The notes under the pieces were generated by a model, which saw only the letters and a list, made by a program, of their open reading frames with translations, searched no databases and was not told the DNA's origin. This document shows positions 46,193-55,420 of a DNA stretch of 64,000 nt, piece after piece. The position numbers and the translations under genes are program-made. The stretch is from G963662675 sp963662675 (lineage in GTDB: Bacteria > Bacteroidota > Bacteroidia > Bacteroidales > Prolixibacteraceae). Numbering within the stretch: the first letter of the stretch is position 1; the number at the start of each line of letters is the position of its first letter. The stretch is taken from positions 1,054,001-1,118,000 of the forward strand of contig CAXXHP010000004.1 of NCBI GenBank assembly GCA_963662675.2. Direction: 5' to 3'.

Positions 46193-49100
46193 TTAAAACA
46201 ATCTTACACTAACTTCTCTATCCGTGATCGTAAATTCAAAAGTCCCAGATGTCAATTCATACTTTGCGACTGAAATTCCATTTCTAATAGTCATACCGGA
46301 AAATGAAGCACCTTCGACAGATTCCATATTATTTGTACCATTAATTACGGGCAAATAAAGCGAAGCTGAAGTGTTGGCTGGAACACCCGCAGTATAAGAT
46401 GTCATGAATCCCTCACCATCTGCTGTCCAGCTACTTGAAATCGTACCGTAATTTGAATCATAACTTCCCGAAAGTGACGTATATAATCTTCCTGCTTGTG
46501 GTTGCAGTACAAAATGCTTGTAACCTGCTTCACCGTTTTCATGATCGGTTGTAATTCCAAGTTGGAATTCATACATCCATTGCCCAACAGCACCTAATGC
46601 AAAATGATTAAAAGAATTCATACTATTCTGATTATTCTCCTGAAAAGCAGCTTCGTAGCCATTCCAACGTTCCCAGATTGACGTAGCTCCCATTGTCACA
46701 GGATATAACCATGATGTATAATCGGTACTGGTGAACATTTGATATGCCTCATCAACTTTCCCTGCCCTACTCAGCGCCGGAAGGATATTAGGAGTTCCAG
46801 AGAAACCTGTTGTAATTGTATATGGCAAAAAATTATTTGCAGGTGCGGCACTACTTTCACCTAATCCACCAAAGGGACCACCACCCTCATTCAAATAAAC
46901 GACCGTTGATCCATCAGGATTTGTATTACTTGATGACGGATTAGCAGCAAGTTCAGCAAGATATTCCTCTGCTTTTACCTTATTCTCATGACTAAAAACA
47001 TTGAAATTAAGAGGTGTGGCATAAGACGTTTGTGAATGGACAATTATCCCATCATCATTTCTTGTTCTTCCTGATTTAGGATCCACATATACTTCATTCC
47101 ATTCTGCTTTTGCCTTACTATGTCGTTCTTTTAAAATGTCTGCATATTCATTTTCTCCTATTGCATCAGCCATAATTGCCGTTACTTCCATCAAATAAAT
47201 ATAGATGGCATTATTTGCCAATTCAGAAGGAGTATGACTATCCATTGCCAGCCAATCAGCCAGTCCACCCGTTTTTGATGAAAGATGAGTATATTCTTTA
47301 CTGTAATCATAAAAATCCATTCCATTAAGCCATTGCATCATGGTTTCTATATTCTCTTTAATAATCTTTTTATCTCCATACTGAATGTACATTTGCCATG
47401 GAACCATGCATACCGCTCCCGCCCAAGTAGTACCATTGGCAAAACTAGTAGCATCTGAGGTATTATATGTTGGTACTGTACTTCCAATGCCTCCAGTAGC
47501 TTCGGTATCACTTCCTACTCCTTGGTCATCTCTTAACGCAACCATCCACTGGCGATAAAAATTATGTGTGTCTGAATTATAAATCCCCGTCCGAGTATAA
47601 GCTTGGGCATCACCTGTCCAACCCATTCTTTCATTTCGTTGAGGACAATCTGTTGGTAATGTAAAGAAATTACCCAACTGGCTTCTTTGTATATTTTTAA
47701 AAAGCTGATTCACAAGATTGTCAGTCGTTTCATCATTGGTTGTCACTTCATAAGTCCCGGTTGAAAGGTTATCTGACGAAAGTACCAATCCTTTCACATT
47801 ATTAAGCGGTAGTGCTCCCTTTTGGTTAGGAATGGTAATCTGAATATACTGGTAGCCACGAAAGGTGGTTCTTGGTTGAATAACGACTTCTCTGCTGTCT
47901 TTTGCTATGTAAAAATCCGTTGCAAATGCTGCCCTGTAAGTTTCTTTCAGAATACGCCCAGCAACAGCTTTACCTCCTTCATATCCATAAAGGTCAATAT
48001 ATTCCTGATTATCACCCGCATACCCTGGATATACCTGCTCTCCATAGCACATAATCACAAGATCGCCTTCATTGAGCCAACCTGCAGGAATGGTAATAGA
48101 AGGAACACCCACCATATTCAAACCCATATTATAGGTATAGGTATGCCCTTCTTCGCTATGTGTATCTAACACCTCTGTAGCTTGCAATACTTCTGCAATA
48201 CGTACAGGTTGGTCATAACGAGCCACAATATCAAAATTGATCCAATCTCTCGGTTCTACAATTTCAGAAGCAGCCCAATCACTATCATCATAGGCTGTTG
48301 TTGCCCAGCCATTAACATTACTTCCAACCGAAATTACAGCCTCCTTTAAAGCATTGTACCGTTCCCCATTAAAAAAACTTCCATATTCGATTGGGCCATC
48401 TTTGCAAACCTTCCAAGTAGCAGGATCTGTAATAATAGTTTCCTCTGTACCATCGCTATATGTTATAACCAACTTTGCCAGAAGAGCTTCTGTATCACCA
48501 AAAAACTTAAAGTTACCTGGCGTGTAGGTCATGTAATCACTATACCATCCCGGAATTAACAGTGCTCCCATACTATTCTCTCCATTTTGCATCATGTCTG
48601 TAACATCATATGCATAGTAACCAAGTGTTTCTCGAAATTGACTCGCTCCCGGTGCAAACCAATCCTCACCTACACGTTCGCCATTAATATATAATTCATT
48701 TGACCCCATAGAAGTAGCATACAATTTTGCTTTAGAAACAGATTTCTCCGATGCAGTTGAGAAGTCTGTGCGAACCATACTCAATGATCCATAACTTGGA
48801 TCGGCATATCCGACAATTGTTTCATGCGAACTATTCCCAACCGTAATGGAAGTAGCATCATCCCTAACTGTAACACCCTCCAGTTTTTCAAAAATTACAT
48901 ACGTTGCGCCATTGTTAGAACCAAATACGATATTATTATCAGGATTACTTCGTCCGCCATTCAATATTTTATAATTGGTAAAAACGACCTCATCTCCCTG
49001 ATTACAGGCAAAACCCACCGAATTTAAGTTAGGATAAGAATTACTGTTGCCCCCAGTGCTATAATTACTAATCGTAATTGAAGACCCGCCACGACCTCTG

Positions 49101-49996
49101 AATCCTTCACTAAAATTATTTTCTTCTTGTGGAGAAGAAGTCTGTAAAGATTGTCCGTCAATCGCGAATGTAATATTACCGGCCTCTACTGAAATACTCA
49201 TATTGTGCACCTCATTCTTATTCTCTTCGGTAATAATCTCATTGATATTGGTTTCCGGATAAAGCTCTGCTGAGATTATTTGATATGCTGTGTCTGCCGA
49301 ATCATCTTTCCCATAACCTACACGATATATGTTTAATACGACACCTTTCTCCTTTCCTGCTCCTGAAATATCCAGTTCAAAACGAATATAGTTCTCTCCT
49401 TCCACATTTTCAATATTCTGAAAACGATCATTAAACCGAAAATCATTAGCTCCAAATACAACTGAAACCGCATCTCCCCGAAGTATCTGAAAATCTGTAT
49501 TAATTTCAAATACGAGAGCTGAAGATGCATCTAATGTAAGGGAATTGACACCTATAAAACGAGCGCCATCCCATGCTGAAATATCAGGATTCATCAATCC
49601 AGTTTCAAACCATGAATTTGCCATATAAGATTGCTCGCTTGCATCCCATACTGTTACTTCCCAAGAATATTCCATTTCAGGTTGCAGCCCAACTCCTACA
49701 TAGCGTATATTATTAGACAACCCACTCTCAACTTTATTACTATTCCAAACCACTCGTTTGTCTGTTTCTCTGGTAACAACAATCTGATAAGCGGTCTGTT
49801 TTTGTCCTGTTTCGGTAGATTCCATTTGCCAACTAAAATATGGATGCATATCCTCAACAGCCATTGGCGTGACAAGAGACTCAACCCTTAGATTAGAAAT
49901 CACTGTTGCTGAATAACTTTTAAATGGCACCAATAATAAGATAACCAGCCAAAGAAAATTTACATTCACTTTGTAACAACACTTTTTAGTTCTCAT
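46193..49996 (-). CDS. Large GH78 alpha-L-rhamnosidase with inserted lectin-like domain
   Basis: A 1267-residue secreted GH78 enzyme. The start at 49996 gives a signal peptide ending FKSYS; the ATG at 50032 is alternative. A fibronectin-like region (ISNLRVESLVTPMAVEDMHP) is followed at about 158-383 by an insert that looks like a concanavalin/laminin-G-type domain (YIRFELDISG, HNMSISVEAGNITFAIDGQS). Then come the usual N-terminal sugar-binding domains (NELYINGERVGEDWFAPG) and the catalytic (alpha/alpha)6 domain. The motif TDCPQRNERMGWTGDA places D783, E789 and D796 as in actinobacterial-type GH78; SIWERWNGY carries the candidate base. It is the last gene of PUL-D. Confidence 0.9.
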   Translation of the reverse strand: MRTKKCCYKVNVNFLWLVILLLVPFKSYSATVISNLRVESLVTPMAVEDMHPYFSWQMESTETGQKQTAYQIVVTRETDKRVVWNSNKVESGLSNNIRYVGVGLQPEMEYSWEVTVWDASEQSYMANSWFETGLMNPDISAWDGARFIGVNSLTLDASSALVFEINTDFQILRGDAVSVVFGANDFRFNDRFQNIENVEGENYIRFELDISGAGKEKGVVLNIYRVGYGKDDSADTAYQIISAELYPETNINEIITEENKNEVHNMSISVEAGNITFAIDGQSLQTSSPQEENNFSEGFRGRGGSSITISNYSTGGNSNSYPNLNSVGFACNQGDEVVFTNYKILNGGRSNPDNNIVFGSNNGATYVIFEKLEGVTVRDDATSITVGNSSHETIVGYADPSYGSLSMVRTDFSTASEKSVSKAKLYATSMGSNELYINGERVGEDWFAPGASQFRETLGYYAYDVTDMMQNGENSMGALLIPGWYSDYMTYTPGNFKFFGDTEALLAKLVITYSDGTEETIITDPATWKVCKDGPIEYGSFFNGERYNALKEAVISVGSNVNGWATTAYDDSDWAASEIVEPRDWINFDIVARYDQPVRIAEVLQATEVLDTHSEEGHTYTYNMGLNMVGVPSITIPAGWLNEGDLVIMCYGEQVYPGYAGDNQEYIDLYGYEGGKAVAGRILKETYRAAFATDFYIAKDSREVVIQPRTTFRGYQYIQITIPNQKGALPLNNVKGLVLSSDNLSTGTYEVTTNDETTDNLVNQLFKNIQRSQLGNFFTLPTDCPQRNERMGWTGDAQAYTRTGIYNSDTHNFYRQWMVALRDDQGVGSDTEATGGIGSTVPTYNTSDATSFANGTTWAGAVCMVPWQMYIQYGDKKIIKENIETMMQWLNGMDFYDYSKEYTHLSSKTGGLADWLAMDSHTPSELANNAIYIYLMEVTAIMADAIGENEYADILKERHSKAKAEWNEVYVDPKSGRTRNDDGIIVHSQTSYATPLNFNVFSHENKVKAEEYLAELAANPSSSNTNPDGSTVVYLNEGGGPFGGLGESSAAPANNFLPYTITTGFSGTPNILPALSRAGKVDEAYQMFTSTDYTSWLYPVTMGATSIWERWNGYEAAFQENNQNSMNSFNHFALGAVGQWMYEFQLGITTDHENGEAGYKHFVLQPQAGRLYTSLSGSYDSNYGTISSSWTADGEGFMTSYTAGVPANTSASLYLPVINGTNNMESVEGASFSGMTIRNGISVAKYELTSGTFEFTITDREVSVRLF

Positions 49997-50172
49997 ATTT
50001 TCAGGTATTAGAATTTTGACATTGTTTAACATATTTAATTTTCAAATGCAGATTTATTAATTGAAGCTCCTAGCATTATTGGTAATAACATTTCAATTAA
50101 TGTTCTCATTTAAATGTGGGGTGCCGAAAAAAACAAAAAGATTTTTCCCTCCTATACTACCACACCCAATTT

Positions 50173-50205
50173 AATATCCCGACATAGAAACAATGCCGGG
50201 ATATT
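50173..50205 (-). terminator. Terminator downstream of the GH106-like gene D
   Basis: AATATCCCGACAT pairs with ATGCCGGGATATT (13 bp, G-U on the minus strand) around a short loop. Stem and flanks resemble the terminator after GH106-A at 10286. Confidence 0.7.
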
Positions 50206-50265
50206 TGTAACCAAACCAAACGAACTAAACTACTAATCGTATATTTTGCTTTTTAAGACTCCCTT

Positions 50266-53200
50266 TTATAAGGCAGTCACAACATAAGGCGTTACAATAA
50301 CAGATCCACCAAGTCCGTCCGTTGTACTCGTACCTCCGGAACCAATTAGTCCATAATAATCGACTGTTCTTCGTTCAACATTATACAAATCTTTCAATCG
50401 ATTATTTAGGGTAGTTGCTATTTCTACTTCAACTGTGTTTGTTCCTGATTTCAAGAATGGGCCTATATCAATACGTGTGTTTATCTGGCTTGCATTAACT
50501 TCTTTATCATTAATTTTTAGCTTATAACTAAAATTAACGATCCCCAGATCCATATAAGCCCCAACACCTTCATCCCATCCTTTTTCCATCTCAAAAGCTG
50601 TTGAATATGTTCCAATACCAGAAGAACTCTTCAGTTTATCAATACTTTTCCAAGGTTTAAGATCTCCTAAATCGATATAGATAATTTCTTTTTTTGTAGT
50701 AGTTGGTGTATCACCAGGAGTCCAATCTTCAACCATAAGCATCCAGTTATCCAACTCAACCGACGATGGGACATCTGCAACTACTACTTTTTTCAAAGAA
50801 CCATCACTTAGCTTAATGCTATACTCTCCATTACTTGCAGATTTTATAGCCAGATTTCTATTAGCACCATAAAATGCTTCATTTCCATCATCTGATGTGA
50901 TAAATAAATCATTATGATTATCAAAAATATTTGCATTATCAAATGCGATAATCGTTGATTCATTTCCTCTTAAAGATAAAGGAATAGTTATATAGCCATC
51001 AATTTTGACAAAGCTTGCAATTGGTGTAATTTCACCTGTCCAAGTATTTAAAAGATAAGGTGTACCTGTAGCTGTAAAAGTCACTTCAGTTGCAACATCA
51101 GGAATGGTTTGTTCTTTTACCTCACCATATTTCCATCCGTAGTTATTTCCACTATTCTCATTAAAGCCTCGATTATATAAATAGAAATAGTCAATGTCGT
51201 CAGCCGCTCTGTGGATATTAATCAATTTAGACTGGTCTTCATTTAACGTATAGTGAGCATCTGGATGTATTCCTAAACTGCTAAGTATTTCTGGTACATC
51301 ATTAAATGTTTGTGCTTGTTTTACATTTTTCAAATCCTTAAGTTCAGCCATTATTGATTGAATTTTCTCATCGACAGATTCCTGTTCCCCCGGATTTAAA
51401 AATGTATCTTTTACAGGTGTCTCGCCAATATAAACAACAGGAAATCCAGCTTTGGCTAATTCCAATATTTTTTCAGCGGCTTCAACCCCTATTGATTTTG
51501 CATCAACTGCTACTTGAGCATTAGAAGTATTAAGAGATTGATCTAAAATCAATGCTTTATATGCAGGCCCTCCGGAATCTAAACGACCTTCTGTAACAGT
51601 AGCGTTTGGCAACTTAAGATTAGGCAGTCCTACGAAATCATAGGAATAACCCATGTCTTGCAATAGACCATTATCTTTATACCACATATCTCCATCTGTT
51701 GTAGTAAATGAAGCATTGTCCCAGAAAGACTCCCTAAATATTGCTAAGTCTATTTTGGCTTTTCCTTGTTTTAAAATAAACCCATTTCTTGCCATAAAAT
51801 CGAAATAGAATTTTGCATGTTGCCATAATGGCTCTGTGCCCCAACTATTGGAATAACCATCTCTACCAAAACCTTCCCAGCCTGGCCATAATACTCCAGG
51901 AACATGTCGATCTTCATTTCCAGAACCAGAAAAATTACCAGCATAATTATACCCATGAAGAGTTGTATTATTAACCCCGGCAGCATAAGTTCTTTGTATA
52001 AAAAACAATAAGTTTTCCCAGCTTTGAGCATGGTTTTTACTTCCTTCAGCCTGTAATTCTGCATTATATTCTATTTTGTCTGTCATGTGCACTGCTCCAG
52101 CCTGTGCTCGAATGTTATCAAAAGCATCCCTGATCATCATCATTTCACCTTCAGGAATACCAACATGCATAGATGTGCTGGCTTGCTCCATATGTTTTCC
52201 ATAGGCTGTTTGATAACGCAGGTTTTTCCCATAACCAGCCAAAAATTCCTGAATAGGTTTTAAATGATTTTCATTGAACAAATAGGTAAGTACATCATAG
52301 TAGTCGTTTAGAACTGAACTACCCTGTCCCCCATATGATTCTTTTCCAAATCCACCACCGAAAATACCGCCAAATTCAGCGTCTCCAGCTTTCATTCCAT
52401 TGTTTATTGCGGGTAAATAAGGAACCAAATCGTATCCTTTAAGCTTTTTAAATGTTTCAAGTAATGTAGTAGTCCAGTCTACATTGGATCTATATTCTAG
52501 TGAATCACCAAACAAGCCACTTAAGTACTGCAAAAGGTTCATTTGATCGAATATGGCAAATACTGTTTTATAGTAGTCAAGAACAGCCTGCGTGCCGTCC
52601 ATACTAAAATGATCTACAACATAAAAACCACTTTTAGTTTCTCCAACAGGTTCGCTCCAATAAAAATACAATGACCATTGCCCGCTATTGTCTATATCTG
52701 ACCAATTTAAGGTGTAAGTTCCATCTTCATTCCCGACTACTGTTTTTGTAAGATCAACCATTGTGTCAAAGTCTAATTCTGAATCGACATCAACTGACAT
52801 CCTTTTTCCAGCGACAACTGCCACTAATTCAGATGGGACTCCATCTCTATTAATATTTCCTGTTACCTCTCCATTGTATATGCTTTCCAAAACATCAACC
52901 TTTGAACATGCTAATTGGACTTCAACACCGGGAGATGACTTTGTTAAAAGAGGAGAAGCTACAGGCCAAGCAGGACCTATCGTAAACGTAACTTTAACAC
53001 CTCGTTTACCAGCCTGATCAAGTAATGTTTGCATCGTATTAGACCAGTGCTCAGTTCCCCAACCATAATCTTCAGTGCTTACTTTTGGTGTTTGAGGTTC
53101 CGCTGGTTGACCAAAACCACCATAACCCATACCTCTTTCAATATCAAAAGCGACCAATTCAATATCGCCTACTCCTGCATCTGCCAAATCATCAATTTGT

Positions 53201-53430
53201 GCCCTTAATATATTTTCGTCAATAGCAGCCTGTGGAATCCACATTCGCATGTGTGGCCGATATTGGGCACTAGGCTGTTGAAATGTTGATTTTACATTAC
53301 TTTCATTATTGGCATTTGCAGAGTCTTTACTACAGCTTATCGTTGACAATCCAATAATAATTGTGAATAAAATTGATTTTATCAAGGTCAATTTATTGTA
53401 TTGCTTCACTATACTAATTACTTTAATCAT
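50266..53430 (-). CDS. GH106-like glycoside hydrolase lipoprotein (copy D, divergent)
   Basis: A 1054-residue lipoprotein (signal ending LSTISC) distantly related to the three GH106 copies. The N-terminus has RPHMRMWIPQAAIDENILRA and DDLADAGVGDIELVAFD in place of the WWHWMNGNV region. The barrel continues with VKVTFTIGPAWPVASPLL, LKGYDLVPYLPAI and AELQAEGSKNHAQSWE. The C-terminal jelly-roll region (YIDLGDLKPWKSID ... RLKDLYN) is present. It is probably an alpha-L-rhamnosidase or a related exo-glycosidase of the GH106 clan; the sugar specificity may differ. It follows susD-D by 144 bases with a terminator between. Confidence 0.72.
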   Translation of the reverse strand: MIKVISIVKQYNKLTLIKSILFTIIIGLSTISCSKDSANANNESNVKSTFQQPSAQYRPHMRMWIPQAAIDENILRAQIDDLADAGVGDIELVAFDIERGMGYGGFGQPAEPQTPKVSTEDYGWGTEHWSNTMQTLLDQAGKRGVKVTFTIGPAWPVASPLLTKSSPGVEVQLACSKVDVLESIYNGEVTGNINRDGVPSELVAVVAGKRMSVDVDSELDFDTMVDLTKTVVGNEDGTYTLNWSDIDNSGQWSLYFYWSEPVGETKSGFYVVDHFSMDGTQAVLDYYKTVFAIFDQMNLLQYLSGLFGDSLEYRSNVDWTTTLLETFKKLKGYDLVPYLPAINNGMKAGDAEFGGIFGGGFGKESYGGQGSSVLNDYYDVLTYLFNENHLKPIQEFLAGYGKNLRYQTAYGKHMEQASTSMHVGIPEGEMMMIRDAFDNIRAQAGAVHMTDKIEYNAELQAEGSKNHAQSWENLLFFIQRTYAAGVNNTTLHGYNYAGNFSGSGNEDRHVPGVLWPGWEGFGRDGYSNSWGTEPLWQHAKFYFDFMARNGFILKQGKAKIDLAIFRESFWDNASFTTTDGDMWYKDNGLLQDMGYSYDFVGLPNLKLPNATVTEGRLDSGGPAYKALILDQSLNTSNAQVAVDAKSIGVEAAEKILELAKAGFPVVYIGETPVKDTFLNPGEQESVDEKIQSIMAELKDLKNVKQAQTFNDVPEILSSLGIHPDAHYTLNEDQSKLINIHRAADDIDYFYLYNRGFNENSGNNYGWKYGEVKEQTIPDVATEVTFTATGTPYLLNTWTGEITPIASFVKIDGYITIPLSLRGNESTIIAFDNANIFDNHNDLFITSDDGNEAFYGANRNLAIKSASNGEYSIKLSDGSLKKVVVADVPSSVELDNWMLMVEDWTPGDTPTTTKKEIIYIDLGDLKPWKSIDKLKSSSGIGTYSTAFEMEKGWDEGVGAYMDLGIVNFSYKLKINDKEVNASQINTRIDIGPFLKSGTNTVEVEIATTLNNRLKDLYNVERRTVDYYGLIGSGGTSTTDGLGGSVIVTPYVVTAL

Positions 53431-53525
53431 AACAAGTTGGTTTATATTTTTCTAATCTAACAGCAAATCAAGAATTATTTAAAAAACTCCTCAATTCAGA
53501 AATATTAATTCATTATAAAAACAGA

Positions 53526-53552
53526 TTGCATGTAGCAAAAAGCCACATGCAA
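53526..53552 (-). terminator. Terminator downstream of susD-D
   Basis: On the minus strand TTGCATGTGGC pairs with GCTACATGCAA (11 bp, one G-U) around TTTTT, followed by TCTGTTTTTAT. A textbook rho-independent shape, so enzyme genes downstream need read-through or their own promoter. Confidence 0.75.
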
Positions 53553-53574
53553 CCCTTAACTTATTATACTCAAA

Positions 53575-55407
53575 TTAATTCCATCCAGGATTCTGACCCA
53601 AATCAGCTTCAAGATTCGCCTGAATAACAGCTGTTGGAACAGGGAACAAGGTCCATCCTATCGCAAAGCTATTATATGGGTAGTCAGCTATGTATTTTGC
53701 ATTGTTCTCTAATTGATTATACATAACTTCATTTGAACCGCCATTGAGGCTACTCCCCATTCTAAGTAGAGTAGGCCATCTGCGTTCTTCATAAGACAAT
53801 TCACGTGCACGCTCGTCAAGAATTGTATAAATATCCACATCTCCATCTGTGTACATTTTAGTAGCTTGAGCACGAGTACGTACTACATTTATTGCACTTG
53901 CTGCTTCGCCAGGATTTCCAGCACGTAGGTACGCCTCAGCCAGAATAAGATACGTCTCTGCGGAACGCACAACATACCAGTCACGACTGAACTGATCTTT
54001 ATGAAGATTTTGTGAAGAATGCCAACCCCAACCGTCTTGCATGAATATTTTCGACCTCATAGGGCCTAACATACTTGGAACGGTTAGATCATTCGGATCA
54101 ACTATTTGTCCGTAATTGGGATTATCACGGTCAAGTATGCGCCAATTGCGATAAATATTTATTGTATCATTACGCATGTCAGTTGCTAGGTCGTCTGCCC
54201 ATACCTTATCTGAAAGGTATTTGGTTTCTGTGACTATTCCGAAACTTTCTCCTCCAAAATATGAGCTGCTTGCTCCACCTGCATATTGTATTATCGCCCC
54301 ATCAACGTTACCTGAGAATGGACATGAATTTGCTCCAGCAGGTGTATTTATCAAGTTCATATTTCTAAATACTGGCCCTACATATTGAGTCAAACTATAA
54401 AAATTATAGCTTCCGGAATATCGGGTAAAGTCGCTGTAAGAAAGGCTTGCTGTATACGCATCGTAAGAGGCGGCTTCCGTTGTCCAAACTGATTCAGTAT
54501 TCCCTTCACTATAACCGTAATTGCCTATCTGAAATAAATCATAATATACATTCCCCTCTGGTTTGTAGTTAGGCACACCATTATTGGTTCCAGTATCTAT
54601 TGAATTTGCGCGTGATCCAAAACGAGCTGTCATTAGGGGATGTAATGCAATGGTTTGGTTTGCTGCGCTAATTGCATTTGTGTAGTCAGTACCGCTTGAA
54701 TTACTTGTTTCAACTCCTAATCCAAGGTAAGCCTCAGCAAGAAAGTGAAATGCAACGCCTTTTGCAACACGCCCATCCTCTTTAGGATAGTCAGGAAGTG
54801 CAGCTGCTGCAGCTTTAAGATCTTCAATTGCAAATTTATAGGTATCCTCACGACTAGCACGTTCGTAATCTAACTTCAACGATTCGATTACTTCCTCAAC
54901 AATAGGAACACCACCAAACATCTCAGCAAGTCGTAAATAAGAATACCCTCGGAAGAATTGAGCCTGCGCAATATCGTATTCCTTATCAGCTTGATCATCC
55001 CATTCAACCAGCTCTGCACCCTGTAAGGTAAGGTTTGCATAACTGATCATTACATATAGTCTATTCCATGTGTTTTCAAAACGTCCATCTGTGGCTAACC
55101 ACTTTGAATAATTAGAAGTAGCATTTGCTGCAGTACTGGCAGGACCATTACCAACATCTCCATTATCCAGAACATCTGATCCCATTCCAGCCATAAAGGT
55201 AGCGACATTATTCAGGTCTAATCCATTTATATTAAAAGCTAGTCTGTATGCAGATACCAATTGGGCATCTACCTGACTACTCTTTTCAAAAGCAGTTGAC
55301 GTTGTATAAATGGTCTTTGGCTCCTCTTCCAGAAAACTATCGTCGTTGCAACCTACTATGGCTGTAAAGAGGAATAAGCTGCTTATAATAAATTTTATAC
55401 TTTTCAT
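53575..55407 (-). CDS. SusD/RagB-family glycan-binding lipoprotein (D)
   Basis: A 610-residue SusD homologue, longer than A and B. The lipoprotein signal ends AIVGC, then NDDSFLEEEPKTIY. The TPR-like helices are present (AQAQFFRGYSYLRLAEMFGG), with the RagB-like SAETYLILAEAYLRAGNPGEAAS and the family ending ADLGQNPGWN. It lies 13 bases downstream of susC-D. It should bind the glycan at the surface for the D transporter. Confidence 0.94.
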   Translation of the reverse strand: MKSIKFIISSLFLFTAIVGCNDDSFLEEEPKTIYTTSTAFEKSSQVDAQLVSAYRLAFNINGLDLNNVATFMAGMGSDVLDNGDVGNGPASTAANATSNYSKWLATDGRFENTWNRLYVMISYANLTLQGAELVEWDDQADKEYDIAQAQFFRGYSYLRLAEMFGGVPIVEEVIESLKLDYERASREDTYKFAIEDLKAAAAALPDYPKEDGRVAKGVAFHFLAEAYLGLGVETSNSSGTDYTNAISAANQTIALHPLMTARFGSRANSIDTGTNNGVPNYKPEGNVYYDLFQIGNYGYSEGNTESVWTTEAASYDAYTASLSYSDFTRYSGSYNFYSLTQYVGPVFRNMNLINTPAGANSCPFSGNVDGAIIQYAGGASSSYFGGESFGIVTETKYLSDKVWADDLATDMRNDTINIYRNWRILDRDNPNYGQIVDPNDLTVPSMLGPMRSKIFMQDGWGWHSSQNLHKDQFSRDWYVVRSAETYLILAEAYLRAGNPGEAASAINVVRTRAQATKMYTDGDVDIYTILDERARELSYEERRWPTLLRMGSSLNGGSNEVMYNQLENNAKYIADYPYNSFAIGWTLFPVPTAVIQANLEADLGQNPGWN

Positions 55408-55420
55408 ATTTAATCCGTTT

